From: Streptomyces sp. CoH27
GTDB taxonomy: Bacteria > Actinomycetota > Actinomycetes > Streptomycetales > Streptomycetaceae
Reading direction: 5' to 3'
DNA length: 64,000 nucleotides
NCBI RefSeq assembly: GCF_020181035.1
Contig: NZ_JAIQYY010000014.1
Coordinates: forward strand, 62,001 to 126,000
Shown in pieces: positions 41,841 to 50,673 of the stretch (its first letter is position 1; the number at the start of each line of letters is the position of its first letter). The notes under the pieces are model-generated. The model saw nothing but the letters and a program-made list of their open reading frames with translations. It had not been told where the DNA came from and ran no database searches. A program made the position numbers and the translations under genes.

Positions 41841-43376
41841 TCAGCCGCGCACCTGGCCCAGCCACTGGAGCGTGCGCCGGATCTCCAGGGCCATCGGATG
41901 ACCGGGGCCGTGCAGCCGCTCGACGTCCATCAGCAGCCGCGCGAGCGTGTCGTGGGCAGCCGGCCGGTCGCCGAGGGCGAGCAGGAGATGGCCGATGCGC
42001 CGGCGCACCTCGTGGGCGAGCTGCGGGTCGCCGGAGACGTACTGGTTCTCGTAGTACGGCAGCAGCGCGCGGTACTCGGCGAGCGCCGCCGCCGGATCGC
42101 CCAACTGCTCCAGGCACTGCGCGGCCTCGTAGCGGTAGCGCAGGGACTGCGGGTCGGCCTGGCCGGCCTCGGCGGCGCGTTCGGCGGCGAGCCGGCGCAG
42201 TTCGGGCAGCGCGCGCCGGTACTGGCCGTCGTCCATGAGCGTGGCCGCGTACTGCTTGCGCAGGGTGCGTACGACCGGGGAGTGCTCGCCGTGCTGTTCG
42301 GCGGCGGCGGGCAGGATCGCGCCCAGGATGTCCACGGCCTGGGTGATGCGCCCCTCCCCCAGCAGCCGCTTGACCTCGTCCACGGCCGCGGCGACGTCGG
42401 GCCTCCCGGCCGCAGGCGGCGCGGGCGCGACGGAGGCAGGCCGGGGCGCGGGGGTCCGCGCGCGGTCCGGCCAAGGGGCGTGCGGGCGCAGGAAGGGGCG
42501 CGTGGGGTCCAGGGGCGCCCCGGTGGGCATCCCGCGCGCGGGCAGGAGCGGCGCCAGGTCCTCGTACACCTCCTGCGCGGAGGCCGGCCGGTGCTGCGGG
42601 TCCTTGGCGAGCAGCCGCAGGACGAGCGTCTCCAGCGCCTCGGGGACCTCGGGGCGGATACGGCGCACCGGCTGCGGGGGCTCGTACAGGTGCCGGTGCA
42701 GCACGCCGAGCGCCGTGGAGCCGGCGAACGGGACGTCGCCGCTGAGCAGTTCGTGCAGCAGCACACCGAGCGCGTACAGGTCGGTGTACGGGCCGACCGC
42801 ACCGCCCATCGCCTGCTCCGGCGCCATGTAGGCGGGCGAGCCGATGGGGGAGCCGGTGTGGGTCAGGCGGGTGGTGTCGGTGTCCATGACCGAGGCCACG
42901 CCCAGGTCGAGCACGGTGACCGTGCCGTCCTGCTTCACCATCACGTTGCGCGGCTTGAGGTCGCGGTGGACGATCGGCACGGCGTGCACGGCGCTCAGCA
43001 CGGCGCACAGTTGCGCGGCCACCGCGACCGCCCACTGCCACGGGTACGGGTCGTGCTCGGCGAGATGGTCGGACAGGTCGGCGCCGTCGACGTACTGCAT
43101 GACGAGGAACAGCTCCTCGCCCTCGCTGCCCGCGTCGTGCACGGTGACCAGACCGGGGTGATCGACCTGTGCGGTCACCCGGCACTCGCGCAGGAACCGG
43201 CGGCGCAGCTCGTCCGCCTCGTGGCCCGCCACCTTGTCGGGGCGCAGCAGCTTCACCGCCACACGCCGGTCCAGCCGCCGGTCGTACGCCGTCCACACCT
43301 GGCCCATGCCGCCCTGCCCGATGAGCGTGGACAGTTCGTACCGGCCGGCGACGACACGTCCTGTCGCCACGCTCAC
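41841..43376 (-). CDS. Soluble Ser/Thr protein kinase with C-terminal TPR-like region
   Basis: The 511-residue PknB-type kinase has the glycine loop IGQGGMGQVW (residues 19-28), Lys42 in VAVKLL, catalytic HRDLKPRN (Asp139), DLG (Asp157, in place of DFG) and APEQ. A Pro-rich linker (about 285-320) leads to a helical region resembling tetratricopeptide repeats (PELRRLAAERAAEAGQADP, LGDPAAALAEYRALLPYYENQY). It has no membrane segment, unlike most PknB kinases. The GTG overlaps the preceding membrane-protein stop (GTGA), so they are co-expressed. Confidence 0.92.
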   Translation of the reverse strand: MSVATGRVVAGRYELSTLIGQGGMGQVWTAYDRRLDRRVAVKLLRPDKVAGHEADELRRRFLRECRVTAQVDHPGLVTVHDAGSEGEELFLVMQYVDGADLSDHLAEHDPYPWQWAVAVAAQLCAVLSAVHAVPIVHRDLKPRNVMVKQDGTVTVLDLGVASVMDTDTTRLTHTGSPIGSPAYMAPEQAMGGAVGPYTDLYALGVLLHELLSGDVPFAGSTALGVLHRHLYEPPQPVRRIRPEVPEALETLVLRLLAKDPQHRPASAQEVYEDLAPLLPARGMPTGAPLDPTRPFLRPHAPWPDRARTPAPRPASVAPAPPAAGRPDVAAAVDEVKRLLGEGRITQAVDILGAILPAAAEQHGEHSPVVRTLRKQYAATLMDDGQYRRALPELRRLAAERAAEAGQADPQSLRYRYEAAQCLEQLGDPAAALAEYRALLPYYENQYVSGDPQLAHEVRRRIGHLLLALGDRPAAHDTLARLLMDVERLHGPGHPMALEIRRTLQWLGQVRG

Positions 43377-44011
43377 CTTCCGCCCTCGTGGCTGCCCTGC
43401 CCGCCGTCGTGCCGGCCGTCGTGCTGGCGCAGGTAGTCGCTCAGCTCGTCCAGTTCGGCACGCACCTGTTCGATGTGGGAGGGCGCCGGACGCCGAGGGG
43501 GTGCGGGGACATGCGGCTGGGGCGCGGAGGTGTGCGGCATCGGGGGCGGGGCGTACGGGAGTTGTGGCGTGCTCGGCCTGCTCGGAGCGGTCGTCACGGT
43601 GAACGGCGACGCGGGCCGCGGGTATCCGTAGCCCGGCACGAACGGCACCTGCCCGGCGTAGGCCTGACGGAGTCGATGGAAGTGGCGTATGTCCGCGTAG
43701 AGGTAGTAGCCGGTGCAGGCGACGGCGTTCAGCAGCAGCATGCTCATGCCCAGGGTGCCGTTCGGCGAGCTGAAGTCGTCGGTGTGGTCGGTGCTGAAGA
43801 GTGCGAAGCACATGCCGAGGACCACCACGGATCCACCGAAGAACCACCACTCGGCGGGCCTGCGGGACACGATCGCCGCGCGCAGCGGCGCCACCCACGC
43901 CAGGAATCCGATGCTGAGAAGCGCCACTGCCACGAAGATCACGCGCCACAGGACCAGCACCCAGGTCGAGGGTGGCTGCGGCGGAGGCGGCGCGTAGCCG
44001 TGGCCTTGCAT
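43373..44011 (-). CDS. Membrane protein with Pro-rich cytoplasmic tail, kinase partner
   Basis: The 212-residue protein has about three or four membrane segments (residues 17-40, 55-72 and 85-110), then a Pro/Ala-rich tail and a short acidic C-terminal helix (HIEQVRAELDELSDYL). No family is recognised. Its stop overlaps the GTG of the Ser/Thr kinase, so it may be the kinase's membrane partner. The ATG follows CAGGAG. Confidence 0.72.
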   Translation of the reverse strand: MQGHGYAPPPPQPPSTWVLVLWRVIFVAVALLSIGFLAWVAPLRAAIVSRRPAEWWFFGGSVVVLGMCFALFSTDHTDDFSSPNGTLGMSMLLLNAVACTGYYLYADIRHFHRLRQAYAGQVPFVPGYGYPRPASPFTVTTAPSRPSTPQLPYAPPPMPHTSAPQPHVPAPPRRPAPSHIEQVRAELDELSDYLRQHDGRHDGGQGSHEGGR

Positions 44012-44122
44012 GGCTGCTCCTGGAGGCCTGATGCGTGCGGACGTGTGTGCTGAGTCCGAGCGTATAGGCCGCCACGGACAGCCGGTTCCGGGTGTACCGA
44101 ACCGTTGCCGTGCGCCGGGCCC

Positions 44123-46759
44123 TCAGTCCGGTGCCACCGTCCCGTCCGTCAGCCCGTCGTACATCCCGCGCACGAGGTGCTCCCCGAGCCGGCTCGCGCG
44201 GCGCAGCGCCCGCTCGAACTCGTCGAGTGCGCGGAAGCGGGCGCCGTAGCGCCGTTGTTCGTCCAGCGGGAGCCGGGGCAGTTGCAGACGGCGCACGTCC
44301 AGCCGGGTCGCGGTGGAGGCATAGCTGCTGGCCTGCCGGTTGTTGGCGGTACCGCGCAGGAAGCCGGCGAGGAACCATGGGTCGAGCGCCGTGCGATCGG
44401 GGCGCAGAAGCACGAGGTTGCGCCCCAGGGCGGCGCCCTCCGTCGCCTCGTCGATCACGCGCGCCACCGAGCCCCCGCCGAGCACCGGTACGACGACATC
44501 GCCCGGCTCGGTCAGCACGGCCTCCTCCTCGCTCTCCGGAAGCGCTCCGGAGGGTGCCGTTCCGGCGAGGACGTCGTGGTCGGTGAGCACGGGCACGCGC
44601 ACGTGGCCGCCGTTTCCGCCCGTGCGCATCACCAGGGCGCCGCCGCGCGCGAGTTCACCGATGGTGGTGAGCGGCCAGCGCGCGCCCGGCGCGGGGGCGG
44701 CCGGGGGCGGCGTGAGGTCGGCGGTCAGGCGCAGGGTCGCGCCGAGGCGCTCGCGGACCGCCGTGAGCTGCTCCGCGCCGTCGGCCACGGCCTCCGGCGG
44801 CAGATGGCGGGCGGGCGCGAGGTCGACGTCGTCGTCGAGGAGTTCGATGACCGGCACGGACCGCGCGAGCCCCGGCCGCTCCGCCAGCCGCCCGGCGCGC
44901 TCGAAGGCCCGCCAGGCGTCCAGGACGGCCTCGCGCACCGCCGCCCAGTCCGGACCGCCACGCCCCTCGCTCGCGAACCTGCCCGTGTCCACGAGCAGCA
45001 CCTCGGGCGCCACAGGCGTCCGCTCGGGCCGGCGCAGCACCCACACGTGCAGCGGGATGTTGTACGGCGGCGCCGCCCCGACCGGCAGCGCGACCACGGC
45101 CCTGAGCGCCCCGCGGCGCAGCAGGTCGGCGCGGATCCGGCGCCCGGAGCGGCGGGACGCGGCGGCCGGCGGCATCAGCAGCACAGCGGCGCCACCGTCG
45201 GCCAGCCGGGCCAGCGCGTGCTGCACCCAGGCCAGTTCGGACTCGGTGCGGGCCGGGAAGCCGTACTCCCAGCGGGGGTCGTAGGCGAGCTCGTCGTGAC
45301 CCCAGTTCCGCTCGTTGAACGGCGGGTGGCACAGCACCGCATCGGCGCGCAGCTCCGGGTAGGCGTCGGCGCGCAGGGTGTCCCCGGCGGCACCGCGCAC
45401 GCCGGCGCGGGAGTGCAGCGCGAGCCTCAGCGCGGTCAGCGCGGCCAGCTCGGGGACGCTGTCCTGGGCGTACAGCTCCTGGTCGGGGCGGGCGTCCACG
45501 GCGCGCAGCAGCGCACCGGTGCCGCAGGCCGGGTCCAGGACGATACGGGCGGGACCGGCGAGGTCGGCCATGAGTCCGGCCAGGTCGGCCGGGGTGAGCG
45601 TGTACTGGCGGGGGTTGGCGTCCAGGTGCCGCCCCACCAGGAACTCGAAGGCCTGCCGCGCCCCCACCTCGGCGGCCAGCTCCGCGGCGCCCCGGAGGAG
45701 GGAGACGGAGGAGAGGAGCTGGGGGCCGGTGGGAGGGCGCAGGGCGGAGGTGGGGTGCACGGAGGCGGGGTGCGCGGAGGCGGAGGTGGGGGTGGGGGTG
45801 GGGCTTGGCGTGGGGGTCGCGTGCGGGGCTTGCGGGGTCGGCGCGCTGTGAGCCGTCGGCGGGGTGTTCACAGGCTGCCCCGCTGGTGAAGGGTTCACAG
45901 CGGGCTGGGTGCGTGCGGGGTTCACACCATCGGGTACGGCTGCCGCGTCCGCACCGCGGCCTGTGGTTGCCGCGTCCGCACCACGGCCTGTGGTCACCGC
46001 ATCCGCACCACGGCCTGTGGTCACCGCATGCGCACCACGGCCTGTGGTCACCGCGTCCGCACCACGGCCTGTGGTTGCCGCGTCCGCACCACGGCCTGTG
46101 GTTGCCGCGTCCGCACCACGGCCTGTGGCTACCGCATCCGCACCACGGCCTGTGGTCACCGCATCCGCAGCGAGCGCCGCCGAGGGCGCGTTCACGCCGG
46201 AGGCGGCCGGAGCAGTGTCCACATCCCGCGCCTCCCACGAGGTGTTCACACCCGGCGCGCCACCCGAGGTGTTCACACCCGATCCGGCGCCCACCGAGTT
46301 CACAGCCGCCGCGGCGCTCGCGCCCGTGCCCCCGTACCCGCCTCCGTGAGCTCCCCACGGCGCCCCACCGAAGCGCGAGGTCAGCACCTGCTCCAGTGCG
46401 CCGGTCAGCACTGCGGCCAGGCGGGCGTCGGAGCCCGCGCTCGCGTCGAGCCAGACCGCGGGGCGCTCGTGGATCAGCAACAGGGCGCAGCCGGTGTGCA
46501 CCAGGGCGGTCAGCGGACCCTCGGGGTGGCCGACGAGTTGTTGCCAGACGCGTTCCCGCAGCGGCACCTCGGCGAGTTTGCCCTGCTTGCGAAGCCAGGC
46601 CTCGACCTCGGCGAGCGCGAAGGACGGGCTGGTCTCGGTGCCGCCGACCGGCTTGGGGAAGTCGGCGTGCCGACGGCGCCAGTTGCTGACGGCGGCGCGG
46701 CCCACTCCGGCGAGCCGGGCGATACCGGCCGCGGTCACCTCTGTCGCGTTCTCCTGCAC
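44123..46759 (-). CDS. N6-adenine DNA-methylase-like protein with altered motif IV and C-terminal TRD
   Basis: The 878-residue protein has an N-terminal helix-turn-helix (AAGIARLAGVGRAAVSNWRRRH, about residues 11-32), a long Ala/Thr/Pro linker with eight 9-residue repeats (197-268), and a type I HsdM-like methylase domain with SAM motif DPACGTGALL (409-418). A type I specificity-like C-terminal region (WPLTTIGELARGG ... RQASSYAST) follows. Motif IV reads HPPF (residues 478-481) where N/D/S-PP-F/Y is expected. No restriction subunit is nearby. GTG 46759 follows GAGGGGAG. Confidence 0.88.
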   Translation of the reverse strand: MQENATEVTAAGIARLAGVGRAAVSNWRRRHADFPKPVGGTETSPSFALAEVEAWLRKQGKLAEVPLRERVWQQLVGHPEGPLTALVHTGCALLLIHERPAVWLDASAGSDARLAAVLTGALEQVLTSRFGGAPWGAHGGGYGGTGASAAAAVNSVGAGSGVNTSGGAPGVNTSWEARDVDTAPAASGVNAPSAALAADAVTTGRGADAVATGRGADAATTGRGADAATTGRGADAVTTGRGAHAVTTGRGADAVTTGRGADAATTGRGADAAAVPDGVNPARTQPAVNPSPAGQPVNTPPTAHSAPTPQAPHATPTPSPTPTPTSASAHPASVHPTSALRPPTGPQLLSSVSLLRGAAELAAEVGARQAFEFLVGRHLDANPRQYTLTPADLAGLMADLAGPARIVLDPACGTGALLRAVDARPDQELYAQDSVPELAALTALRLALHSRAGVRGAAGDTLRADAYPELRADAVLCHPPFNERNWGHDELAYDPRWEYGFPARTESELAWVQHALARLADGGAAVLLMPPAAASRRSGRRIRADLLRRGALRAVVALPVGAAPPYNIPLHVWVLRRPERTPVAPEVLLVDTGRFASEGRGGPDWAAVREAVLDAWRAFERAGRLAERPGLARSVPVIELLDDDVDLAPARHLPPEAVADGAEQLTAVRERLGATLRLTADLTPPPAAPAPGARWPLTTIGELARGGALVMRTGGNGGHVRVPVLTDHDVLAGTAPSGALPESEEEAVLTEPGDVVVPVLGGGSVARVIDEATEGAALGRNLVLLRPDRTALDPWFLAGFLRGTANNRQASSYASTATRLDVRRLQLPRLPLDEQRRYGARFRALDEFERALRRASRLGEHLVRGMYDGLTDGTVAPD
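45956..46171 (-). repeat. 27-base tandem repeat array within the methylase gene
   Basis: Eight units of 27 bases encode GADAVTTGR-type nonapeptides, with a degenerate ninth unit to about 45929. Units are nearly identical in DNA, with changes mainly at the Ala/Val/Thr codons. The array lies in the disordered linker between the helix-turn-helix and the methylase domain, so unit number can vary without frameshift. Confidence 0.9.
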
Positions 46760-46802
46760 GGCCCCGCTCCCCTCGTCCCGTGTGTGCGCCGAGCATACCG
46801 GC

Positions 46803-46835
46803 GTACACGGAATCGATGCATTCACGGCCGTGTAC
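46803..46835. promoter_or_regulatory. Inverted repeat in the methylase/secreted-protein divergent region
   Basis: GTACACGG and CCGTGTAC are perfect 8-base arms separated by 17 bases, about 45-75 bases upstream of the methylase GTG. The methylase's own helix-turn-helix is a candidate binder. Nearby GTTCACACGCTC (46866-46877) recurs at 47688-47699 upstream of the next gene. Confidence 0.4.
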
Positions 46836-46947
46836 AAGACTAACCGTGCGAACCATGTTGACTCGGTTCACACGCTCTGCTCTTATTGACCCAGCGAACG
46901 AGCGGCCGCCGGAGGGGGAGGCCGCCACGTTGGGGAGGGAATTCGCC

Positions 46948-47649
46948 ATGGGCATGAAGGCCAAGATCGCGCTGGGTGCCGTTGTGGGCGTCGTCGTCAT
47001 CGGTACCGTGTCCGCGAACGCCGGAAGCAACGGCAAGAGCAGCGACGGTTCCGGCACGAGCGGCAAGGACTCCTCCGCCTCCGCCGAGCACCAGCCCGGC
47101 GGCAAGAAGGGCGAGAAGGGCTCGGGGGACGGCACGGCGGCCCCGAAGAAGGCCGCGATCGCCGGCGACGGCGACTTCCAGGTCGGCTCCGACGTGAAGC
47201 CGGGCACGTACCGCACCACCGGCAACACCGACGACATGTGCTACTGGGAGCGCGCCAAGGACGCCACCGGCAACACGGACTCGCTGCTGGCCAACGACAA
47301 CGTCTCCGGCACGAGTTACGTGACGATCAAGGCCACCGACAAGATCTTCAAGTCCAGCGGCTGCACGGGCTGGGAGGCCGTCGACCCGAAGGCGAAGGGC
47401 ACGCCCGCCTCCTCGATGAAGGGCAACGGGGGGATGTTCAAGGTCGGCACGGACGTCGCGCCCGGCACCTACCGGTCGACCGGCAACAAGGACGACTCCT
47501 GCTACTGGGAGCGCACCAAGGACGCCGAGCACGCCACGGACTCGGTCATCGCCAACGACAACGTGACCGGCACCGCCGTCGTGACCATCGCCCCCGGCGA
47601 CGCCTACTTCAAGACCACCGGCTGCGGCGACTGGAAGAAGGCCTCCTGA
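46948..47649 (+). CDS. Secreted protein with two tandem homologous domains
   Basis: The 233-residue protein has an N-terminal hydrophobic segment (residues 5-24) and a Ser/Gly/Lys-rich linker. Two copies of a domain of about 73 residues follow. Each copy has the pattern FxVGxDVxPGTYRxTGNxDDxCYWER and an ending GCxxW, with two cysteines per copy that could form a disulfide. The function is unknown. Lack of a lipobox suggests a secreted or membrane-anchored protein. The ATG follows GGGAGGGAA. It is divergent from the methylase gene. Confidence 0.82.
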   Translation: MGMKAKIALGAVVGVVVIGTVSANAGSNGKSSDGSGTSGKDSSASAEHQPGGKKGEKGSGDGTAAPKKAAIAGDGDFQVGSDVKPGTYRTTGNTDDMCYWERAKDATGNTDSLLANDNVSGTSYVTIKATDKIFKSSGCTGWEAVDPKAKGTPASSMKGNGGMFKVGTDVAPGTYRSTGNKDDSCYWERTKDAEHATDSVIANDNVTGTAVVTIAPGDAYFKTTGCGDWKKAS

Positions 47650-47732
47650 CCGGGACCCGCCGGTAACACCGCACGCCGTTCACACGCTCCATTCTCTGTT
47701 CTCCCTGTTCAACCATCCTCTGAAGGATCGTC

Positions 47733-48458
47733 ATGCGCCACTCGTCCCGTGTAGCCACGCTGCTTGCCGTCGCGGCACTCCCGCTGGCCCTCACCGCCTG
47801 CTCCTCCGGTTCCTCCGACGCGTCCGCCGGCACCACGGCGAGCGCCGCGCCGGCCAAGGCGAAGGACGTGAACGCCGGTCTCGTCACCGGTACGCGGCTG
47901 AAGGAGGCGCTGGCGCCCGCGTCGGCCTTCCCGGCCGGGCTCACCCCCGAGGCGGACGGCACCGCGGACAGCGGCGGCCAGCTCCTCCCGCAGTCCGGCA
48001 AGAGCGCCGGCAAGCCGGACTGCACCCGGCTGGAGGGCACGTCCTGGATCCAGGTGACCGGCCTGAAGGGCGGCGTGTCGTTCGCGCAGAACGACTACGC
48101 GAACAAGGACAAGACCGAGGAAGTGGCCCAGGAGATCGACGAGTTCCAGGGCACGTCGGCGGCCGCGGTGATGAAGGATCTGCGGTCCGTCGCCGCCGAG
48201 TGCGCCGTGTTCACGGACACCGATGCCCACGCCAAGGTGAAGCTCGCGGGCCGGTCCGTGTCCGGACTCGGCGACGAGGCCTACACGATGTCCCTGACCA
48301 GCGGCGCCTGGCAGAACGGCACCACGCTCATCGCGGTCCGTTCCGGCACCTCGGTGGTCACCGTGCTGTCCACGGCGGGCAGCGACAACGGCGCCGCGTC
48401 CGCACGGACGGTGACGACGCGGATCCTGGGCTCCCTGAAGGACCTCAAGACCGCCTGA
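47733..48458 (+). CDS. Secreted lipoprotein of unknown function
   Basis: The 241-residue protein has a signal peptide and lipobox LTAC (Cys at about residue 23), an Ala/Ser-rich linker, and a domain with LKGGVSFAQNDYANKDK and two cysteines (DCTRLEG and ECAVF). It resembles the sensor-like PknH domain-type or DUF3558-type lipoproteins, but no firm family is assigned. The ATG follows GAAGGAT. Confidence 0.8.
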   Translation: MRHSSRVATLLAVAALPLALTACSSGSSDASAGTTASAAPAKAKDVNAGLVTGTRLKEALAPASAFPAGLTPEADGTADSGGQLLPQSGKSAGKPDCTRLEGTSWIQVTGLKGGVSFAQNDYANKDKTEEVAQEIDEFQGTSAAAVMKDLRSVAAECAVFTDTDAHAKVKLAGRSVSGLGDEAYTMSLTSGAWQNGTTLIAVRSGTSVVTVLSTAGSDNGAASARTVTTRILGSLKDLKTA

Positions 48459-48492
48459 TCCAAGGGGCGCGTCCCCGCCCGTGTACCAACCG

Positions 48493-48528
48493 CGCGTGAG
48501 CCGCGGCCTCCGGGTCGCGGCTCACGCG
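48493..48528. terminator. Bidirectional hairpin
   Basis: CGCGTGAGCCGCG and its exact complement form 13 base pairs with a 10-base loop. It lies between the convergent lipoprotein and acetyltransferase genes. Confidence 0.8.
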
Positions 48529-48536
48529 TGTGCGCC

Positions 48537-49280
48537 TCAGAGCGCGTGCCGCATCCACACGTTCGGCTCGACGTACACGCCGTACCCGCGCTCCGCCTCG
48601 CAGCGCACCGGTACCAGCGCGCCGGGCACCTCGACGTCCCCCGTGGTGTCGAACGGCAGCCCCGTCCAGCGGCGCCAGTCCGCCAGCGGGGCGCCCACCG
48701 TCATGGAGGCGGGGGCGATCGAGTCGATGTGCGCGCCCGCGCGCGCGTGGACGCGCAGCCACGGGTCCTCCGGCAGCCCGTCGGGGCGCACGCGGTGGGC
48801 GTACTCGGTGATCGGAGTGCGCGGTTCGCGGTGCTTGGCGCTGGGGCGGACGGGGGCGACGACCTCGCGGAAGCCGTGGGCACGCGCGTTGTCCCGCATC
48901 GCCGCGAGCATGACGGCGGGCAGGCCGTGGCCCTGGGCGTGCGGGGCGATGGTGACGGAGATGGCGCTGACCGTGTCCGGGCGGGTGCCGCGGCGCAGGT
49001 CGGCGAAGGCCCAGAGCAGGACCTCGTCCCAGCCCCGCGCGGGCAGCGCGCCCCGGCCGTCGGCGTCGAGGGCGAAGGGCACGCTGAAGGCGTGGGCGAC
49101 GATCTCGCCGTGCTGGTCCTCGGCGAACAGCACGTACTCGGGCAGTTCGGCGGGGATACGGCCGTAGCACGCGCCGCCCACGGGGTCGTTGGTCACGAAC
49201 TCGGGCCATGTGTCGGCCATCTCGAACACCGCGCGCAGCCGGTCGGGCCGCTCGGCGATGCTGCTCACCTGGACGTTCAT
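48537..49280 (-). CDS. GNAT-family N-acetyltransferase
   Basis: The 247-residue protein contains ISVTIAPHAQGHGLPAVMLAAMRDNARAHG, the acetyl-CoA binding motif A (Q/RxxGxG/A) of GNAT enzymes, with a C-terminal extension of about 80 residues. The substrate is unknown. The ATG at 49280 is preferred. It is convergent with the lipoprotein gene. Confidence 0.8.
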   Translation of the reverse strand: MNVQVSSIAERPDRLRAVFEMADTWPEFVTNDPVGGACYGRIPAELPEYVLFAEDQHGEIVAHAFSVPFALDADGRGALPARGWDEVLLWAFADLRRGTRPDTVSAISVTIAPHAQGHGLPAVMLAAMRDNARAHGFREVVAPVRPSAKHREPRTPITEYAHRVRPDGLPEDPWLRVHARAGAHIDSIAPASMTVGAPLADWRRWTGLPFDTTGDVEVPGALVPVRCEAERGYGVYVEPNVWMRHAL

Positions 49281-49356
49281 GACGCCCACGGTAGGTGCCG
49301 GCCTCCTGGGGCGCGTACCGGTTTGTTCGCGCCGGCTCGCTCTTGTCCGCGCCGAT

Positions 49357-50073
49357 TCACCGCGCCTTGAAGCGCTGCGGTGCCTCGGTCGGGTTGCCGC
49401 CGGCGGGGAGTTTCTGGTTCGGGCAGCCGGCGAGGACCTTCTTCATCGCGGCCTTCTCGGCTGCGGTGACCCACAGGCCGTACTTCTTCTTCACGGCGAC
49501 CTGGGTGGCGACATAGGTGCAGCGGTACGCCCCGTTCGGCGGGAGCCAGGTGGCCGCGTCGCCGTCGCCCTTGCCGCGGTTGGTGCTCGCGTCGACCGCG
49601 ATGAGGTTGAGGGGGTCGTTGGCCAGCGCTATGCGCTTGCCGGCGTCCCAGTACTGGGCGCCCTTCTGCCAGGCGTCGGAGAGCGGGACGACGTGGTCGA
49701 TGTCGACCTGGCTGGCGCCGCGCCGATAGGTGATCTCCTTGCCGGAGTAGGGGTCGGGTTCGAGCAGGCCGTAGGTGACCCGGCAGGTGCCGCCGGTGAA
49801 CTTCACGTCCTTCAGATCGCGCTTGAGTATGTCGTCGCGGGTGTCGCAGGAGTTGGAGTCGGTGTCCGCCCAGGCCGTGCCGAACCGGGCACGGGAGTAA
49901 CCGGTCTGCGGGGCCCGCCCCTTGACGGTCAGCGAGTCGACGGCGGCCATGACCGCGCCCCCGCCGCCGGACCGCTCGGGCCCGGAGGCCCCTGTGGTCT
50001 TGTCCTTGCTGCAGCCGGTCACGGCCGCCAGCACCACCATCGCGGTGATCGCCCCGCCCCTCAGACGCCTCAC
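49357..50073 (-). CDS. Secreted HNH nuclease lipoprotein (GmrSD/DUF1524-like)
   Basis: The 238-residue protein has a signal peptide with lipobox VTGC and an HNH-type nuclease domain. DIDHVVPLSDAWQKGAQYWD carries the metal-binding D-x-D-H core, followed by NDPLNLIAVDASTNRGKGDGDAATWLPPN. Similar proteins are secreted nucleases in actinobacteria. The GTG follows GAGGGGA. Extracellular nuclease activity is inferred from the signal peptide. Confidence 0.88.
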   Translation of the reverse strand: MRRLRGGAITAMVVLAAVTGCSKDKTTGASGPERSGGGGAVMAAVDSLTVKGRAPQTGYSRARFGTAWADTDSNSCDTRDDILKRDLKDVKFTGGTCRVTYGLLEPDPYSGKEITYRRGASQVDIDHVVPLSDAWQKGAQYWDAGKRIALANDPLNLIAVDASTNRGKGDGDAATWLPPNGAYRCTYVATQVAVKKKYGLWVTAAEKAAMKKVLAGCPNQKLPAGGNPTEAPQRFKAR

Positions 50074-50280
50074 GGTACGTCCCCTCGCTCGGCCTGGTCC
50101 CCCTCGGTCACAGGGGGAATCGTTCCTTCCCTCACGTTAACCGCCCAGCGCCCGAGTGCAGATGAGACCTGAAGGGGTGCTTCGGGGCAATCCGTGGCCC
50201 AGTTGGGACATGCGGAGCCTGTCCGGGGGAGCGTGACGGCGGAACCTGTGCGCCCGGTCACTCCGCGCCCCGGCGGCTTG

Positions 50281-50302
50281 ACCTTGACGCCGGTGTCAGG
50301 GT
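50281..50302 (+). promoter_or_regulatory. MerR-type operator before the truncated SDR
   Basis: ACCTTGACGCCGGTGTCAGG, then GT, is a near palindrome overlapping a TTGACC -35 (50278-50283). It has the long-spacer look of MerR-family promoters. It suggests that the SDR gene was controlled by the merR-type gene whose remnant lies downstream. Confidence 0.5.
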
Positions 50303-50316
50303 CCGACGATCCCCGC

Positions 50317-50673
50317 ATGAACAACGACAGCGCCCAGCAGCCCCGTACCGTCCTCGTCACCGGCGCCGGCACCGGCATCGGCCGGGCCACCGCGCGCGCG
50401 TTCGCCGCCGAGGGCGCCCGGGTCGTCGCCGTCGGCCGCCGCGCGGAGCCTTTGGCCGAGACCGCCGACGGGCACCCTGGCGTCACCCCGCTGCCCGCCG
50501 ACCTGACCGCGGAGGACGGCCCGGAGACCGTCGTACGGGCCGCACTGGAGCGGTACGGCCGGATCGACGTCCTGGTCAACAACGCGGGGGTGGTCACCAC
50601 CGACTCCCTGCGCACCTACACCCGTACCTCGGTACGACCGCTGCTGGAGACCAACCTCCTGGCCTGTTCGTAG
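50317..50673 (+). pseudogene. Truncated short-chain dehydrogenase (5' half)
   Basis: The 118-residue remnant has the SDR cofactor motif VTGAGTGIG, the NNAG motif and the start of the alpha-E helix, ending LLETNLLACS. It lacks the catalytic Ser, Tyr and Lys, which normally lie after residue 140, so it is not functional. The break near 50660-50663 joins it to the opposite-strand merR fragment. A MerR-type operator precedes it. Confidence 0.85.

Noticed and set aside
45956..46171. Regular repeats that might look like a CRISPR array.
   Set aside because: The 27-base units are directly adjacent without spacers and encode in-frame nonapeptide repeats inside the methylase-like gene.
44123..46759. 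Restriction-modification or BREX/PglX-type defence system.
   Set aside because: No restriction, ATPase or other defence gene is adjacent, motif IV lacks its catalytic residue, and the neighbouring genes are typical chromosomal core genes.
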